Below are positions 21,050-33,737 of a DNA stretch of 64,000 nt, one piece after another. Source of the DNA: Cristatella mucedo (taxonomy: Eukaryota; Bryozoa; Phylactolaemata; Cristatellidae); contig WPIO01000338.1 in assembly GCA_009760855.2 (NCBI GenBank), positions 16,533 to 80,532 of the forward strand, read 5' to 3'. Below the pieces are notes generated by a model that saw only the letters and a list, made by a program, of their open reading frames with translations, was not told the origin of the DNA and searched no databases. The first letter of the stretch is position 1. Each line of letters starts with the position of its first letter. The position numbers were made by a program, and so were the translations under genes.

Positions 21050-23780
21050 CAGCAGCACTATTCAGCTCTTCTAGTGAATCACGGTTAGCTTGGGGTGGTG
21101 ACCGTGCGATTTTAACTGTTCGCGGTAGTGTCGACATGTGCGTTACGCCGGAGGCGTAGCCCGGGCGCTGCACGATGTTAGTGCGAATAATGCAACGTAA
21201 TGTGATGTCTATCCGTCTTTTACTCCACAAAGCCCCAAAGACGGCGTGATTGTTACGCAAAAGAGTTTTGTATAACGCACCCAACCTAAGCGGCTTTCGG
21301 TACGCATTCAGTAGCCAAAAGACTTCACCTCAAGCAACAGAGAGAAAGGAGCAGCATGGCTGAGTTGTGAGAACAGTTGAGATAATGAGTAGCATGAAAG
21401 TAGCAGCTCAGGACTGCTCGAAAAAATGAGCCGCAGTCTGTAGCAGGAGAGTAGATTAAGTACATTACCGCTCTATTCTTATAGGCCTGCCGCTTTTGTT
21501 ATTTCCTGTCCAATCTCAATGTCTACTGCCGCGATATAAGCCTTTCAACCGCCACCATGTCCTCATGCTGACGACGTAGACTAATATAGTGCGGCGGCGG
21601 CCTCAGATTGGAGCACTTACTGTGGCTATTTTAAAGACTCATCCGCCAAATAGCCAGAATCTCGCCACCGCCACCACTCCAAATATTCGGCGGCGTTTGT
21701 GATGCGAGTGCCACGAAAAACCACCCTTCGCGGACAACCATTGTGACCTATTACAAATCCACTATACAACAGCTGGGTGATGCTACACTCGTTATTACGG
21801 GCCATACAGCCCTGCTGCAGAGCGTCCCACAGAATTTCACAGCGTTTTTCGTGCGTCGCGCTCTCGAGAAAGAATCCTGCAAATTTACGCCACACGGTTG
21901 CCTCGCGATCGATTTTACAGCACCCGATCTCTGTGAGCTGCAAAGTACTTTTGCTGTCCGTTCGTCTGGAACTCGCATACGGTACATGGTGAAGCTGCGT
22001 GGATCCGCCTCGCGATACGCAAACTCTGAGTTCCGTGCAGTAGCACTTTTCAGCTCCGCTGTGAATCGCGGCGAGCTTAGGGAGGCGACTGCGCGAGGCT
22101 TGTTGATTCGCCTCGCCAAGAACGCTGCAATTGCCGAATGGCGCTAAACTGATCGAAGAAAACTCTTAAAGCGGTTCACTGTTGTAATATGCATTCGTCA
22201 CGTGATTGTCGCATTATCCGTTGTGCCTGGCGAATGCATAGATCGCAGCGTGGCTGAGCGGACTGGCAAATGAACCAAACTCAACAGCCGATTTCAAGAG
22301 CGTTCGTGTGCGGAATGCCACGAAATTTCGCGGACAAGCCGTATACGCGTAGCGCTCAGCGAAATATTCACGCCCCGCGAAGAAATTCCTAACGACCTGG
22401 GACGCGGTAATTCAAGATAGCCCGCCCATTACGGCCGCCGCCAGCTCTCGGCAATACTCCACGACAAAATTCACTAACCGGTCGCCGTTCGGTCGAGCGC
22501 GACGTAAATCGAGTGCCATCTGTTAAAGTAGTCGCAGCCGCTGGCAGCTCCGCCTCGTGCTGCTGCTCAGACAACAGCGCTCCCAGGAAATTCGTGCCCA
22601 TCGCCGGAGCACCTCGCAGTAACCATTAACTGCTCTGCGGTTGGCTTAATGGTACGTACACCAAACCATCGAGCCATCGGGCTTGATTGCTTGCTCGTTG
22701 GCAGTGTCGGATTCGCGCGCCACGAACGCTCGGGCGCCGGCGATTTTGCGCTCGCGCCCGCCTACTGATGGGCCTTCACCACCCGCCGACGGCAACGTCG
22801 AAGGCCGACTAGCAACCCCTACGCCATCTCGGCTCATTGGCCGCTCCCACTCGGAGCGCCCGCGCGTTGTTGATGCAGCGGTGTGTTGTTCGGAGGTGAG
22901 GGGGTCACTCGAGGATTCTCGCTAGTCGGAAGATGGGGTCAGGGTGAGCGGGTGGGATTTTAGGAAATAGAACCAACCGAGAGATTTCCCAACCGGATTG
23001 ACTCTCCAACCATTCATTGCATCGTTAATATATTGACGATTCAAGTTCTAAACGCATTTTGGCAGGAATGCACTTACGGACTTCCGCTTCTCGTTATTGC
23101 ATGCCGAGAAGCAGCTGCAAAAGAAATTCAAACCGCTTGCTGGGCTGAAAACGGCAAGTTTGCTCAACTCAGGCCCCAAACACGCGATCGACACTGAAAT
23201 TAGCGAGGTACGAAAAGCCGATACGAGCCCGAAAGCTCGTCAAGCGTCACGTTGCGGTCAGGAATTGCCCTTTAAATGGAAATCCTGCTTCTCCTGCCTG
23301 GGCTTCAAAGTGAAGTTGATTCGCATTGCTCACACGGTGACGTTTCTCTCTGCAGCGGCGGGCGAACGCTGGCACGCCGACGGAGGTGCAGGGGCTCGCG
23401 ACCTCGCCCACGGCTAGCTCGCTGACTAGCTATGAGCTAGCGCGTCCCGCTTCCGGCCGACCGTCCGGGTCTCTGGCAGCGGAGGCGACTTCGCTGCCGT
23501 TGTGAAGCGAAGGAGGGCGCTTTATCAGGTGCATCATTATTATTATCATTGATTGCATGTCGCAGCCAAGAGTTCAGAACGCGAGTGAAGAAAACTCCAC
23601 TTAGAGGGCTGTAGCTTAAAGTCGGGAAATTTTTTTGAAACCCACCCAGATAGTATATGTAGTTGGCAAGACGTTCGCTCTGCCGGCAAAGGTTCGTCTG
23701 ACACCGTAGCGTGTCTTATCTAGCGACATAAGTGCCACAATAGAACTCAAGCTCAGGCAACGAACTCGTGCTGGATAGGA
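21050..23780 (-). repeat. CR-A composite repeat, copy 4 (minus sense, most complete)
   Basis: Order on the plus strand: start of D reversed (about 21,085-21,190), LINE-B 3' end (about 21,190-21,490, minus), M0 (about 21,590-22,200), M1 (about 22,205-22,350), spacer (about 22,350-22,560), M2 (about 22,565-22,870), M3 (about 22,870-23,290), then D-like segments in plus orientation (about 23,340-23,500 and 23,660-23,760). D material therefore stands at both ends in opposite orientation, but the two pieces come from different parts of D. The 134-codon frame at 21,743-22,147 has only a weak, mostly non-synonymously diverged counterpart in copy 2, so I do not call it a gene. A LINE-A tail scrap sits at about 23,512-23,552. 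Confidence 0.65.
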
Positions 23781-23884
23781 AGAATGCCGGTTTGTTGACG
23801 ATACTTGCGCAGCACGCACGCGCTCGCAAACAACTATTCGCGAGGACCACCTAAACGCAATAATAGCAGCCGTTGAGACGCCAC

Positions 23885-23972
23885 CTTCCCTTTACAGCAA
23901 ATATAAAGCGCCTAGAAAGAGATTAAGTTCTCTGAGGGCACTTTATCAAGTGCATTATTATTATTATTATTA
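23885..23972 (+). mobile_element. LINE-A 3' hairpin and tail fragment
   Basis: This short fragment starts at ttccctttacagcaaat, then the hairpin aaagcgcctag...gagggcactttat, then (ATT)n. CCAC on both sides is a possible but weak 4-bp duplication. Confidence 0.85.
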
Positions 23973-25003
23973 CCACACAGGCAGCCTGCTGCTGCTGATG
24001 AAGCTTTTGAGCCTGGCCTGCACGGGCCAACCACGTGAGCTGGCTATTCAGCCCGCCCCTTTTGGCTCACCGCTACTGTCAATCAGCAGTGGGCCCGCCC
24101 CGGCGCACCAGTACCGTAGTTGGTAAGTAGACCGGCCACTCAAAGACCTACAGATACTCGCTCTGTGGATCTACTGCTTGGCGCTCTGCTCCGCATTAAA
24201 TAGACTACTTTCAAATGCATATTCCTTAGCGGTATTTTGCCCTAAGAACACAACGAGAGGCAACAAGTCTCCTATTTTCGGCGTACTCTCAGATCTCAGA
24301 ATCTCCGTCCAGGTACTTTAGAGGTCGCTTCAAGGAACTCAATTATCCAGAGTTACTGATGGTAAGATAACGTAGTTGGTTACACTGGCGAGAGTAAAGA
24401 TAGGGTAATATTCAATACAGACATATGCACACAGGAATTTGTCACGTTGTCGTCAACCGGGACTTCGTCCGAATTACCAGTCGTTCATTGGGCTGTCGCC
24501 AAAAACAAGGAACGAGTCCTGCTTTTGCCCATCGTTCCTCGCTCATTTGTGTAGGCCGTTGCTGGAAACGCATTTGATACCCAGGCCGTTGCGGCCGATC
24601 AGCGTTTTGCTCATGGTTTGCACTCTGAACTTCTAGAAACGACCGGAACCGGCGGGTAGGCGTCGCGCGGGCGCTCTGCAAAACCCCTGGGCCCACTTTA
24701 TCGCAGCCCCAGAAGTGCAGGCTTTAGGTTAGCACTACCGGTTGTAAGAAGTTTTCCTTCTGAGGGACCGTAGGACATCCCCCCCGGGGTGGACATTCCC
24801 CCTATTTTGATAAATGTATAAGTAAGAATACCGATGCTAGCCCGAGGCGGTAACCAGGATTAGCACTGTAACCCGGGTTCGCGCGCACACGGATTGCAAT
24901 AACTACCTGAGTATTTGTCCCAATTATTTGAAAATAGGCTGAAAATATTGAGCTCGAGGTATATTCATCGGCAGAAAGATAGCAATTTCGAAAACGATGG
25001 TTT
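23973..25003. other. Unassigned low-repeat stretch
   Basis: No convincing gene. The GC-rich part at about 24,000-24,200 contains the inverted words cctgcacgggcc and gggcccgcc. At about 24,765-24,805 two GGACATTCCCC-type motifs (gacatccccccc and ggacattccccc) match those near 3.8 and 28.1 kb. From 24,805 the sequence becomes AT-richer. Confidence 0.4.
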
Positions 25004-25375
25004 TTATTGGGCAAGTAGGCAGTATCTAACCAGATCGATCATTAAAATTGAGCCTATTTTTTCATGAACTAGCTCAGGATTGATGGCTGATTTTGGAAAC
25101 CACTGGTTCCTTCTTCGTGCACCCCAGAGTGTATCTGAACGCCAGGAGCAGCCTTCTGGGCTGATGCTTTTTTTTCTGCCACAAGTCTGTGCCATATTGG
25201 ATGCGGCCGCCAACGGTGCGCCAATATTTTCAGTATCCTCGTCCTCACTATCAGTGATACTAGCCAGGCGAGCACTGGTGCGGCGATTTCGGACCTCCTG
25301 CATAACCTTTTCAGACCAGCAGGTGGTTATTAAGCTCCCAGAAAATGCTTCCAAGAACTTGCACATCAGCTCCAT
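25004..25375 (-). CDS. Unidentified open frame, possible exon (123 codons)
   Basis: This frame, outside recognised repeats, has a protein-like composition: an acidic cluster DSEDEDTEN near residues 42-50 followed by basic stretches (CGRKKS, GARRRNQW). Immediately upstream on the same strand, at about 25,370-25,490, another frame opens with MSKQTEELRVQGLKEMM but in a different phase, so a frameshift or short intron would be needed to join them. An opposing frame of the same size exists on the plus strand at 25,080-25,451. No domain is recognised; it could be a host exon, a decayed transposase or chance. Confidence 0.25.
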   Translation of the reverse strand: MELMCKFLEAFSGSLITTCWSEKVMQEVRNRRTSARLASITDSEDEDTENIGAPLAAASNMAQTCGRKKSISPEGCSWRSDTLWGARRRNQWFPKSAINPELVHEKIGSILMIDLVRYCLLAQ

Positions 25376-25639
25376 TTCGTTGTTGAGAACATCACTGCTA
25401 TCATCTTTATATCGTCATTATAGCAAACCCCAGCGTGCATCATTTCTTTGAGCCCTTGCACACGTAGTTCTTCAGTTTGCTTCGACATGATTCTGACGGT
25501 GCTGCACCTGAATCAGGTCAATGGCGTTTTCGACTTCCGCAACATAAATAATGCGGTTCTACTTGCGGAACCGGATTCGGTAACCCGGGTTGCCGCCATC
25601 AGTCACAAATATATGCCCATGATCAAATGAAGTTAACGA

Positions 25640-27930
25640 TCTATTGAAATTAAATCAATTCATTATAATTTAATTTTTGTATAACGGGGTATACTTCCAA
25701 AATGGTCAAAATTTAGATTGTTAAGGTTTTTTGAAAGTCGATTATTTAGAGGTAAACTAGTTATTAATGCAATCACGAATTTTGGTGATTGTCAGATGAC
25801 TGGAACATGGTCAATAAAATTATTAAGTACATCTAAATAGTAGTAGGAGTCACGTGCCCCATAAAATAGTGTTTATTCACCACAAGCACATTTATTGATA
25901 TCGTACAATGACCAGTAAAACGATTGGCATGAACATTGTCACAAAGAGCAATGGTAACATAAGCTATCGTTTGATGTAACATAGCTGCCGTGTTGAGGTT
26001 CTAATTACCTGTAAAAGTCATGGTCACTTATTGCACTACCGCACAGTCAAATATGGCTTTATCATCAAATCAACAGATTCAATACCAATATTTCTATAAA
26101 ATATGGCAAACCCCTCAAAAACGATGCAGGACGCTCGGTTCTATGTTTCCCAAACTAAAAATAAAATATAAAAAGTTGAAATTTCAAACTGTTGACTGAA
26201 ATTACGATCACAGTTCAAGGACATCTTGTGACCGTCATATCACGTGCATACAAACCCATCACGCCTGGATGCTCAGAGGGGCATATTAGTGGGTGAGCCC
26301 CACCCACATTCAAAATTTCACGTCGATTGGTTGAGTATTGAATAAGCTGTAGAATTAATGATGTACAGAGTACCAGTGTTGAGAAAGCCCTCAGAGAAGC
26401 CTACTTAAGCTGTAAACGCTTGTAGGCGATGACAAAAGAAGACTGTTACTTATTATTTGTTATGCTTATTATTTTACTACCTTTAAGCACATATACGGCT
26501 GTGTTACTACCTTTTTGTAATAAAACTTTAAAGCACGTACTTACGAGCGTGTGGTTCAATTTTAAAGTTGATCTGGTCACTATTAGCCTACCTATATGAT
26601 TTTTAAGACATGTGAATGAAAGGACGACAACGGCTTAGCGTGACGAACGCAGCCAGTTTTGATTAAAATAAGTATATCTAATGAGGTCCAATATGCACGC
26701 GAACAGGTTGGAATGATATTTAACTGCAATCATTCATATACTCAAAAGTTTTAAGGTGATCGGATCATTATTTTGGGAGAAATGACATAAGTCACAGCAG
26801 GCATTGGACTGTCATTTGCAAGTAAACTTGAGAGGCCCAAGCTATAACCAAGCGACAGCACTAGGAAGCGCTATGCACCACACAAGCAATTCAATATATA
26901 AATAAGTAATGATCTTAGGAATGACTTAACCTAAAAAGATCCTTGAGTAGCATAAGCAGAACATATCCACGATAGATCTCATACCGCCGGCCGTCAAACT
27001 ATGCTGCAGCCGGGTGGCAAATCCGCACTCGCCAATATCGCTTGCAAAATATGAAACACATATTTAAGAACTTGAAATCATCTCATTTTTCCAAAAATAT
27101 AATGTAATCAACATTTTTAGACTGACCTCCAGTAAACGACGTGCCATTTCCATCAAAGTCAACACGCTTACCGGCCGCCGGACAAACGGCCACTCGCGGC
27201 CGTCGCCTGGTGTGTTACGGCCGCTACGGGAATCAGATCAGCTGTCCCAGGATTCGTGAGGCCTAACAATAGTCACTTCCGGTTTGTGAGCCGACGTAAC
27301 ATACCAATGTAAACATGTTTCTCCCAGGTAAATAAGAAGTGGGCCTTGGAATGCCGTTTGCAGCCGGTTGCTACGGGTTGGGCGGGGGGGGGGAGTTGGA
27401 GGCGGGACTAGGCCCCAGCCAATTGAGAGTTTACTCTTTTATGATCTTGTTATACTACCAATCGGAAGTTTAATCTCGAGGAGGTGTGTCAGTTTTTGGA
27501 AAACAGCGTTTTATCGTTTCTCAGAGTGATTTCTCCGGGTCAATTTTGAGCTGGGTAGCTTATATTCGCAGAAAGCCGCAGTTGGGGCTTTATTTTAAAA
27601 GAAAATTATTTTGTTGAACTCAAGGTACTGCTTCCGGTGTAAATAGGTCTTAAAATAATAACTTTATTGACCATGTTTTATTTATGTGACAACCACCAAA
27701 ATTTGGTTTTGCATTTATAACGATTTTATTCTTTAAGACGGGTTTCAAAAAACTTAAAATGTTGAACATTTTGTATGACTTTATGAGTAGTCTAATCACA
27801 AAACTGTACTTCCATGTTTTCTCAATGAGCTACTGCTAGGCCAATCAGATCAATCACAAGAAACCATCAATAAAAAGGTGAACATAATAACAGTACTCCA
27901 CACAACGCGTAATAGTACGTATATAGATAT
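25640..27930. other. AT-rich island without recognisable genes or repeats
   Basis: These 2.3 kb are markedly AT-richer than the surroundings, with no open frame of 60 codons and none of the repeat families of the window. Isolated features are a G9 run at about 27,384-27,392 and several attaattta-type stretches. It could be intergenic or intronic host sequence. Confidence 0.6.
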
Positions 27931-27939
27931 ATAAACCCT

Positions 27940-28080
27940 AAACCCTGAACTTTAAAACCCAAATCCTAAACCATTAAACCCTAAAACCCTAAAACTCTAA
28001 AACTCTAAAACCCTAAAACCCTAAACCCCACACAATAAATTCTCAACATTGAACCCTAAAACCTAAAACCTAAACCCTAT
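27940..28080. repeat. Interstitial telomere-like CCCTAAA / CCCTAAAA array (degenerate)
   Basis: Units of aaaccct, aaaaccct and aaaactct recur over about 140 bp, with best order at 27,983-28,030 (repeated ccctaaaa). Typical animal telomeres are CCCTAA; seven- and eight-base units with three or four A are known from plants and green algae. Degeneracy indicates an old interstitial tract or a look-alike minisatellite. It directly precedes GGGGAAACGTCC-type motifs at 28,085-28,175. Confidence 0.7.
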
Positions 28081-28084
28081 ATCC

Positions 28085-28178
28085 TAGGGGGAAACGTCCT
28101 ACCCCAGGGGGAATCTGCGGAGGAAATGTCCTGGGGAAAACGTCTAGAGAAGGAAATGTCCGTACTTCAGCTCTACCA
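28085..28178 (+). repeat. GGGGAAATGTCC-type motif cluster
   Basis: The plus strand shows gggggaaacgtcc, agggggaatctg, ggaaatgtcctgggg, aaaacgtctag and ggaaatgtccg in about 90 bp. The same motif family appears on the other strand at 3,748-3,862 and about 24,765-24,805. Function unknown. Confidence 0.55.
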
Positions 28179-28179
28179 G

Positions 28180-29430
28180 TATGAAGTTAACTCCGCGGTC
28201 AGCGGCGGCCAGTCTTCCTTGGAAGACCACCCTCCGCCAGCGCTGCCGCCGCCCGAGCGACGAGCCATTACGGCGCGAAGCCGGCCGTGCATTCGGCGCT
28301 CGCTGGCCCCTTTCGTGCGACAATGTCGATTTCGCCGATTGCCTCTCCGCCATCGCCTAGAAGCCGCCATCGCCTAAAAGCCACCGTAGCCCATCCGCCG
28401 TCGGTCGCCGCTTTGTATAATAGGTTTATTGCCGCTGCAGGGCGTCAGTTCGAGTCAAGCAAAGATACTGTCGGGGAAATGCGGAGGAGACAGATGGCCG
28501 CGAGCTTGCTATTACGCGCGCTGGCGTTGGAGCCCATTTGCTGAGCCTTTCGCCAGCAGCGATGGCTGCACTTAGGAGACTAGCCGGCCAGCGTGGTTTG
28601 CAGTTAGTCCGCAGGCCGTCGCTATGAAGGTATGAAGGTACCGTTCGTGCCAGTATTGACTGCTTTGTTCACGGCCGTCAGCCACGCTGTCGCAAACCAT
28701 ATACACCCGTTGGCTCGTCGGCCCACAGAGTGAGGGCTGTGCAAATGCCGACCTCTCACCCTTCGAGAAATGGAAGCGATAGCGAGGTGCTTCCGGTGCG
28801 GTTCCTTCCGGTGCGGTTCCTAACCCGTTCACGCCCGCGATCGCTGCCTCAGTTGGCCTCCCCGCGCAATTCGTCCTGCTCTATCTAGCGCGTACTTCGC
28901 GCTCAACGAGCCGTGTGCAAGCTGATGCTCAGTCAGCACTCGTCGGTATACAAACGACGTATACAATACCGACAAACAAAACTCAGTCAGCACGCGAACG
29001 TCGGTATACAAACGACGAAACGCAGACACCGAGGGGGCTTCAACGCAAGCGTATTTCGTAACAGCTCCAGCGCTACACCACACAGCCGTTTTTCCCTCAG
29101 TCCTATTTCCCACTGCCAGCTCCTGTCCCGGCAGTCACTGACGCTTGAAAAGTATTAAATCATTTAACCATGATCCAATATTACCGATAAACCAATAAAG
29201 CAATAACCCGCAATAAAGTGCAAAATCACGCCGTAAAGCATCTGCCTACGCCACTCGCCGTCGAAGTGCTCTCCGAAGCCTGCGCCACCGCCGCAGCAGC
29301 CGTCTTTTACTTTCATTTATCTTCTTATAGCCTTTGTGCCGGACGCACTGTCGCGAGTCTTCGCCGCCTTGAGACGAAATAGCGGCGTCGGCGGCGGCCG
29401 CAGAAGCAGCCTCTGTGGAACCGTCTTGGT
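28180..29430. other. GC- and CpG-rich unassigned region with small tandem repeats
   Basis: There is no recognised gene. Visible repeats: gccatcgcctagaagcc / gccatcgcctaaaagcc at about 28,348-28,383, ggtgcggttcctt twice near 28,795-28,820, and a gtcggtatacaaacgacg word at about 28,943 and 28,998 (period about 55). CpG density resembles an island or promoter, but no linked coding exon was recognised. Confidence 0.4.
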
Positions 29431-29434
29431 ACTT

Positions 29435-29695
29435 TACTGATGCTGGAAAGGAAGCTCCAATTGCTTTGTCGTAACAGGCGCATTGGCAGCACGCACACGC
29501 GTAAAAAAGACAGCTCTCACGGACCCAGCGAATGCTGTCAGGAATTGCTTCGTTTTTAGAATCTTTTTGCATGCCATCGAGGTTTGTCGTGATTGTAGCT
29601 GGAGTGAGTTTCGGGCTTTGGAAGCAAACGAACTGAAACTAAAGGCACGGTTTCCAGGGGGATTTGAGGTTCGTTTGAAACATTGAAAAAACGTC
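29435..29695 (-). mobile_element. LINE-C 3' region fragment
   Basis: This shares cgtaaaaaagacagctc and gcgaatgctgtcaggaatt with the complement of about 8,600-8,700. It also keeps LINE-A-like words (gagtttcgggctttgg, ggcacggtttcc) on the plus strand, so LINE-C is a diverged relative of LINE-A. No intact frame. Confidence 0.5.
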
Positions 29696-32073
29696 TTGTA
29701 AAAGGTCAATTTGGAACTCATTCTCTAGATTTCACGGAGAATCTACAGAAGATGTGATTGCGAGCCCATTTCGAGGGATAGGTTCCCCAACTATTTTGTT
29801 AACCAATGCGAACCTAACTAGTAAATCGCTTTTATCATCATTCAATTCAAGTTTACTACCTCTTAATACTCATTAACGTGCCTCCAATATCAATGACAGA
29901 CGAGCTGTGCTTCAAAATGGGCAGGAGACCTTCTGAGTGTGTCAATTGCTGCGAAGCAGTTTTCTTACTCACAATTAACTGCAGGCTTATATCGAGTTAC
30001 AGATGCACGGTCTAATTGAGACATCGAACAAGCTCATGACTAAACTGAGTTTGAACGTGCTTCTACTAACTTGGACTGAGCCTGGTCTATTAACATATAT
30101 TTTGTCACTTTTATATTTGCTAACTTGTTAGTGCATTGGATTTTTATTCTGACAAATTTATTTTTCCCTATTTGCATGTCGGCAAAAACACTAAGTTTTA
30201 ATGGCAGCCCGATTCCAGGTTTTATTCTTTAGATTGTATGCCGCCATTTTTAGCACGGGCTTTTTTGGATTGGGTACTTCAAAGTCAGCCAGCAATACAC
30301 GATGAATAGAGTTTCTTCGATAATTCAACTGGGATCTATAAACACATTGAGGACAACTGAGACTTTGATACAGTGTAGTGACAACGATGACAAGGAGCCG
30401 TGGAAACATGTAAGACTTGTTCCCGAACTCGTTGCCTGGCAACACTTTCAAACTTCCAGCACTTTGTAATAATGCACTTGATTATTGACCAATAATTGAC
30501 TAATTGATAATTGACTTTGACCGATCCGCGGCTGCCGCGGTCGACCCATCCGCCTCTGAAATGATTACGGCCAGGGTCCCTAGGGGCCAAGCTTGCGCCG
30601 TGAGCAGACGCCGGTTTCGATGTTTTCGCGGAGAGAGCGGCAGACCGCGACGCCCTTCTCTACAAGGACGGGTTGCCGCGTCACCTGGTCACAGGTCCTT
30701 AGTCCCGCTCCCTCGAGCGACGCCCCTACCGGATGGTAGCGACCGATTCGTTCTGTCCCGGTGAACTGGTAACCCATGGCCGATAACAGCCGTGACCCAG
30801 CATGACCCCACGGGTTGCGCCAGGAGGACAGAGGCAGAATGCCAGCAGAGCGGCTGCGCTCAGGCCTACAGTCCGAGGCAGAGTTCGGCCACCGCGCAGC
30901 AGAGCGACGGCTCACGCGTTATGAGTGCAGCTCGGTATGCCAGCAGCCCGGCCAAAGTGCAAGGTCAGCTGACTCACTCAGATTTCCGGAATGGCGCCTC
31001 CGCGATGCTTCGCCGGGTGGCGCGTCAAACGGCACGTGACGTCTTAGACAGGCAGAGCGGTTGCTTAGCGCTAAACGAGCGAACAGAGCGCGCTAGAGCG
31101 GAAGCAGCACGAGCAACTGATGGTCGCTCCGACCTTGGTACTCATATACGACGAGGAGGAGAACGAGCAAATCTCGCTGAGCGACGCCGAGCGACCTGAG
31201 AAAAGACGGGCGCACCGCTCGCACCTGCTGGGCAGATTGTCAAAAGAGCACATCCGACAGGCATAGATCGGAGGCGTGTCAGCGCAACTTCGCGTGGCCT
31301 AGTAGCGATTCGCTGGCAGCAATTCAAGCAGCCCAGACGCGGGGACGACTCAAGCTCTCAGCTGCTTCGTAAAGCTGCTGGCATGAGGCCAACTCTCGAA
31401 ATGGCAGGCGGCCGGCGATGAGTCGTGCGTTTTTGAACGGTGAAGGCTTTGCTGCGTCTTGATCCTGAGTAGTTTCGTGCGACAAGCATAACGAATGGCA
31501 GGAAGGTCGTGGAAAAATATGACTGGGTAGTTTTTAAAAATCTGCTGCTCTGCTTAGGATAAGGGCGCCACAGCCTAACTCGTCCATCTGCTTGAGGTGT
31601 GCGGTCGAGAATTGATGGTCGACTCGCACTTCCTCTCTCGCAAGCAGCTATTGAATCAAAGGCTCAGTCATTCATGTTCAAATCCCTTCGTTTTCTGGCT
31701 ACTGGTTGCCATTAGGAAATATTTCAACTTCAGGTTTTAAATTTAAAAAAATTAAAAATAAGCCTACTCTTTACATCATGTTCTCCATTCGCACGAATTA
31801 TCCTTCATTTACTAATAGAGGATGAAATTTCACGATAATCTCACATCAACTGATTCGTGATTCCTTCCCAGCACACGCTATGAAACAAGAAAGCGATTTA
31901 GTTGTTCCGTGGTTAACCGGAAGTATTTAATTATGATTTTGTGATGCCCATTCTAGATATTGTCAGACATGGGCACTGTTGAACGTAGATCTTGTCAGTA
32001 ATTGTGTATCAGCCACATTCGGCATTCACGATCTCAAGCGAAGGAGGGGCTTAAGAAAGAAAGAACGAGGAGA

Positions 32074-32240
32074 GAGAGACAATGACAAAGACAGAGAAAG
32101 AAAGGCCCAAGAAAGAGGGAACAAGGAGAGAGAGGGAAGAAGAGAGAGAGAGAGAAAGAGGGGGAGAGGGGGGGAGAGAGCGATAGGGAGAGTGAGACAA
32201 GCAGACAGACAGAAACAGAGAGAGAGAGAGAGAGGAGAGA

Positions 32241-32279
<39 letters not shown>

Positions 32280-33690
32280 AGAGAGAGAGCAAAGTGGGAG
32301 AGAGAGAACAGACAGCTAAACAGAGACAAAGGCAAAGGCAGACAGACAGACACGGAGACGGAGACGGAAACGGAGACGGAGGCGGAGGCGGAGGAGGAGG
32401 CGGAGGCGGAGGCGGAGGCGGAGGCGGAGGCGGAGGCGGAGGCGGAGGCGGAGAGGCGGAGAGGCGGAGAGGCCGAAAGGCGGAGAGGCGGAGAGGCGGA
32501 GAGGCGGAGAGGCGGAGAGGCGGCCGAGAGGCGGCGGAGAGGCGGCGGAGAGGCGGCGGAGAGGCGGCCGAGAGGCGGCGGAGAGGCGGCCGAGAGGCGG
32601 CCGAGAGGCGGCCGAGAGGCGGCCGAGAGGCGGCCGAGAGGCGGCCGAGAGGCGGCCGAGAGGCGGCCGAGAGGCGGCCGAGAGGCGGCCGAGAGGCGGC
32701 CGAGAGGCAGCCGAGAGGCGGCCGAGAGGCGGCCGAGAGGCGGCCGAGAGGCGGAGAGGCGGAGAGGCGGAGAGGTGGAGAGGCGGAGAGGCGGAGAGGC
32801 GGAGAGGCGGAGAGGCGGAGAGGCGGAGAGGTGGAGAGGCGGCGGAGAGGCGGCGGAGAGGCGGCGGAGAGGCGGCGGAGAGGGAGGCGGAGAGGCGGCG
32901 GAGAGGCGGCGGAGAGGCGGCGGAGAGGCGGCGGAGAGGCGGCGGGGAGGGGGCGGAGAGGCGGCGGAGAGGCGGCGGAGAGGCGGCGGAGAGGCGGCGG
33001 AGAGGCGGCGGAGAGGCGGCGGAGAGGCGGCGGAGAGGCGGCGGAGAGGCGGCGGAGAGGCGGCGGAGAGGCGGCGGAGAGGCGGCGGAGAGGCGGCGGA
33101 GAGGCGGCGGAGAGGCGGCGGAGAGGCGGCGGAGAGGCGGCGGAGAGGCGGCGGAGAGGCGGCGGAGAGGCGGCGGAGAGGCGGCGGAGAGGCGGCGGAG
33201 AGGCGGCGGAGAGGCGGCGGAGAGGCCGAGAGGCGGCCGAGAGGCCGAGACGCGGTCGAGAGGCGGCCGAGAGGCGGCCGAGAGGCGGAGAGGCGGAGAG
33301 GCGGAGAGGCGGAGAGGCGGCCGAGAGGCAGCCGAGAGGCAGCCGAGAGGCCGAGAGGCCGAGAGGCCGAGAGGGCGAGAGACCGAGAGACCGAGAGACC
33401 GAGAGACCGAGAGACCGAGAGACCGAGAGACCGAGAGACCGAGTGACCGAGAGACCGAGAGACCGAGACAGAGACAGAGACAGAGACCGAGAGGCCGAGA
33501 GGCCGAGAGGCCGAGAGGCCGAGAGGCCGAGAGGCCGAGAGGCCGAGAGGCCGAGAGATCGAGAGACCGAGAGACCGAGAGACCGAGAGACCGAGAGACC
33601 GAGAGACCGAGAGACCGAGAGACCGAGAGACCGAGAGACCGAGAGACCGAGAGACCGAGAGACCGAGAGACCGAGAGACCGAGAGACCGA

Positions 33691-33737
<47 letters not shown>

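Noticed and set aside
21743-22147. 134-codon frame in CR-A block M0, with a similar frame in copy 2 (13,734-13,967, minus)
   Set aside because: The last 65 codons align and share a stop, but most nucleotide differences change the amino acid, and the copies at 18.2 and 36.8 kb have stops. This is neutral divergence.
30780-31199. 135-codon Arg/Ala-rich frame in CE-1 block M5
   Set aside because: The matching block at 4,890-5,680 is open in different frames and has stops in this one. No domain was recognised. High GC explains long open frames.
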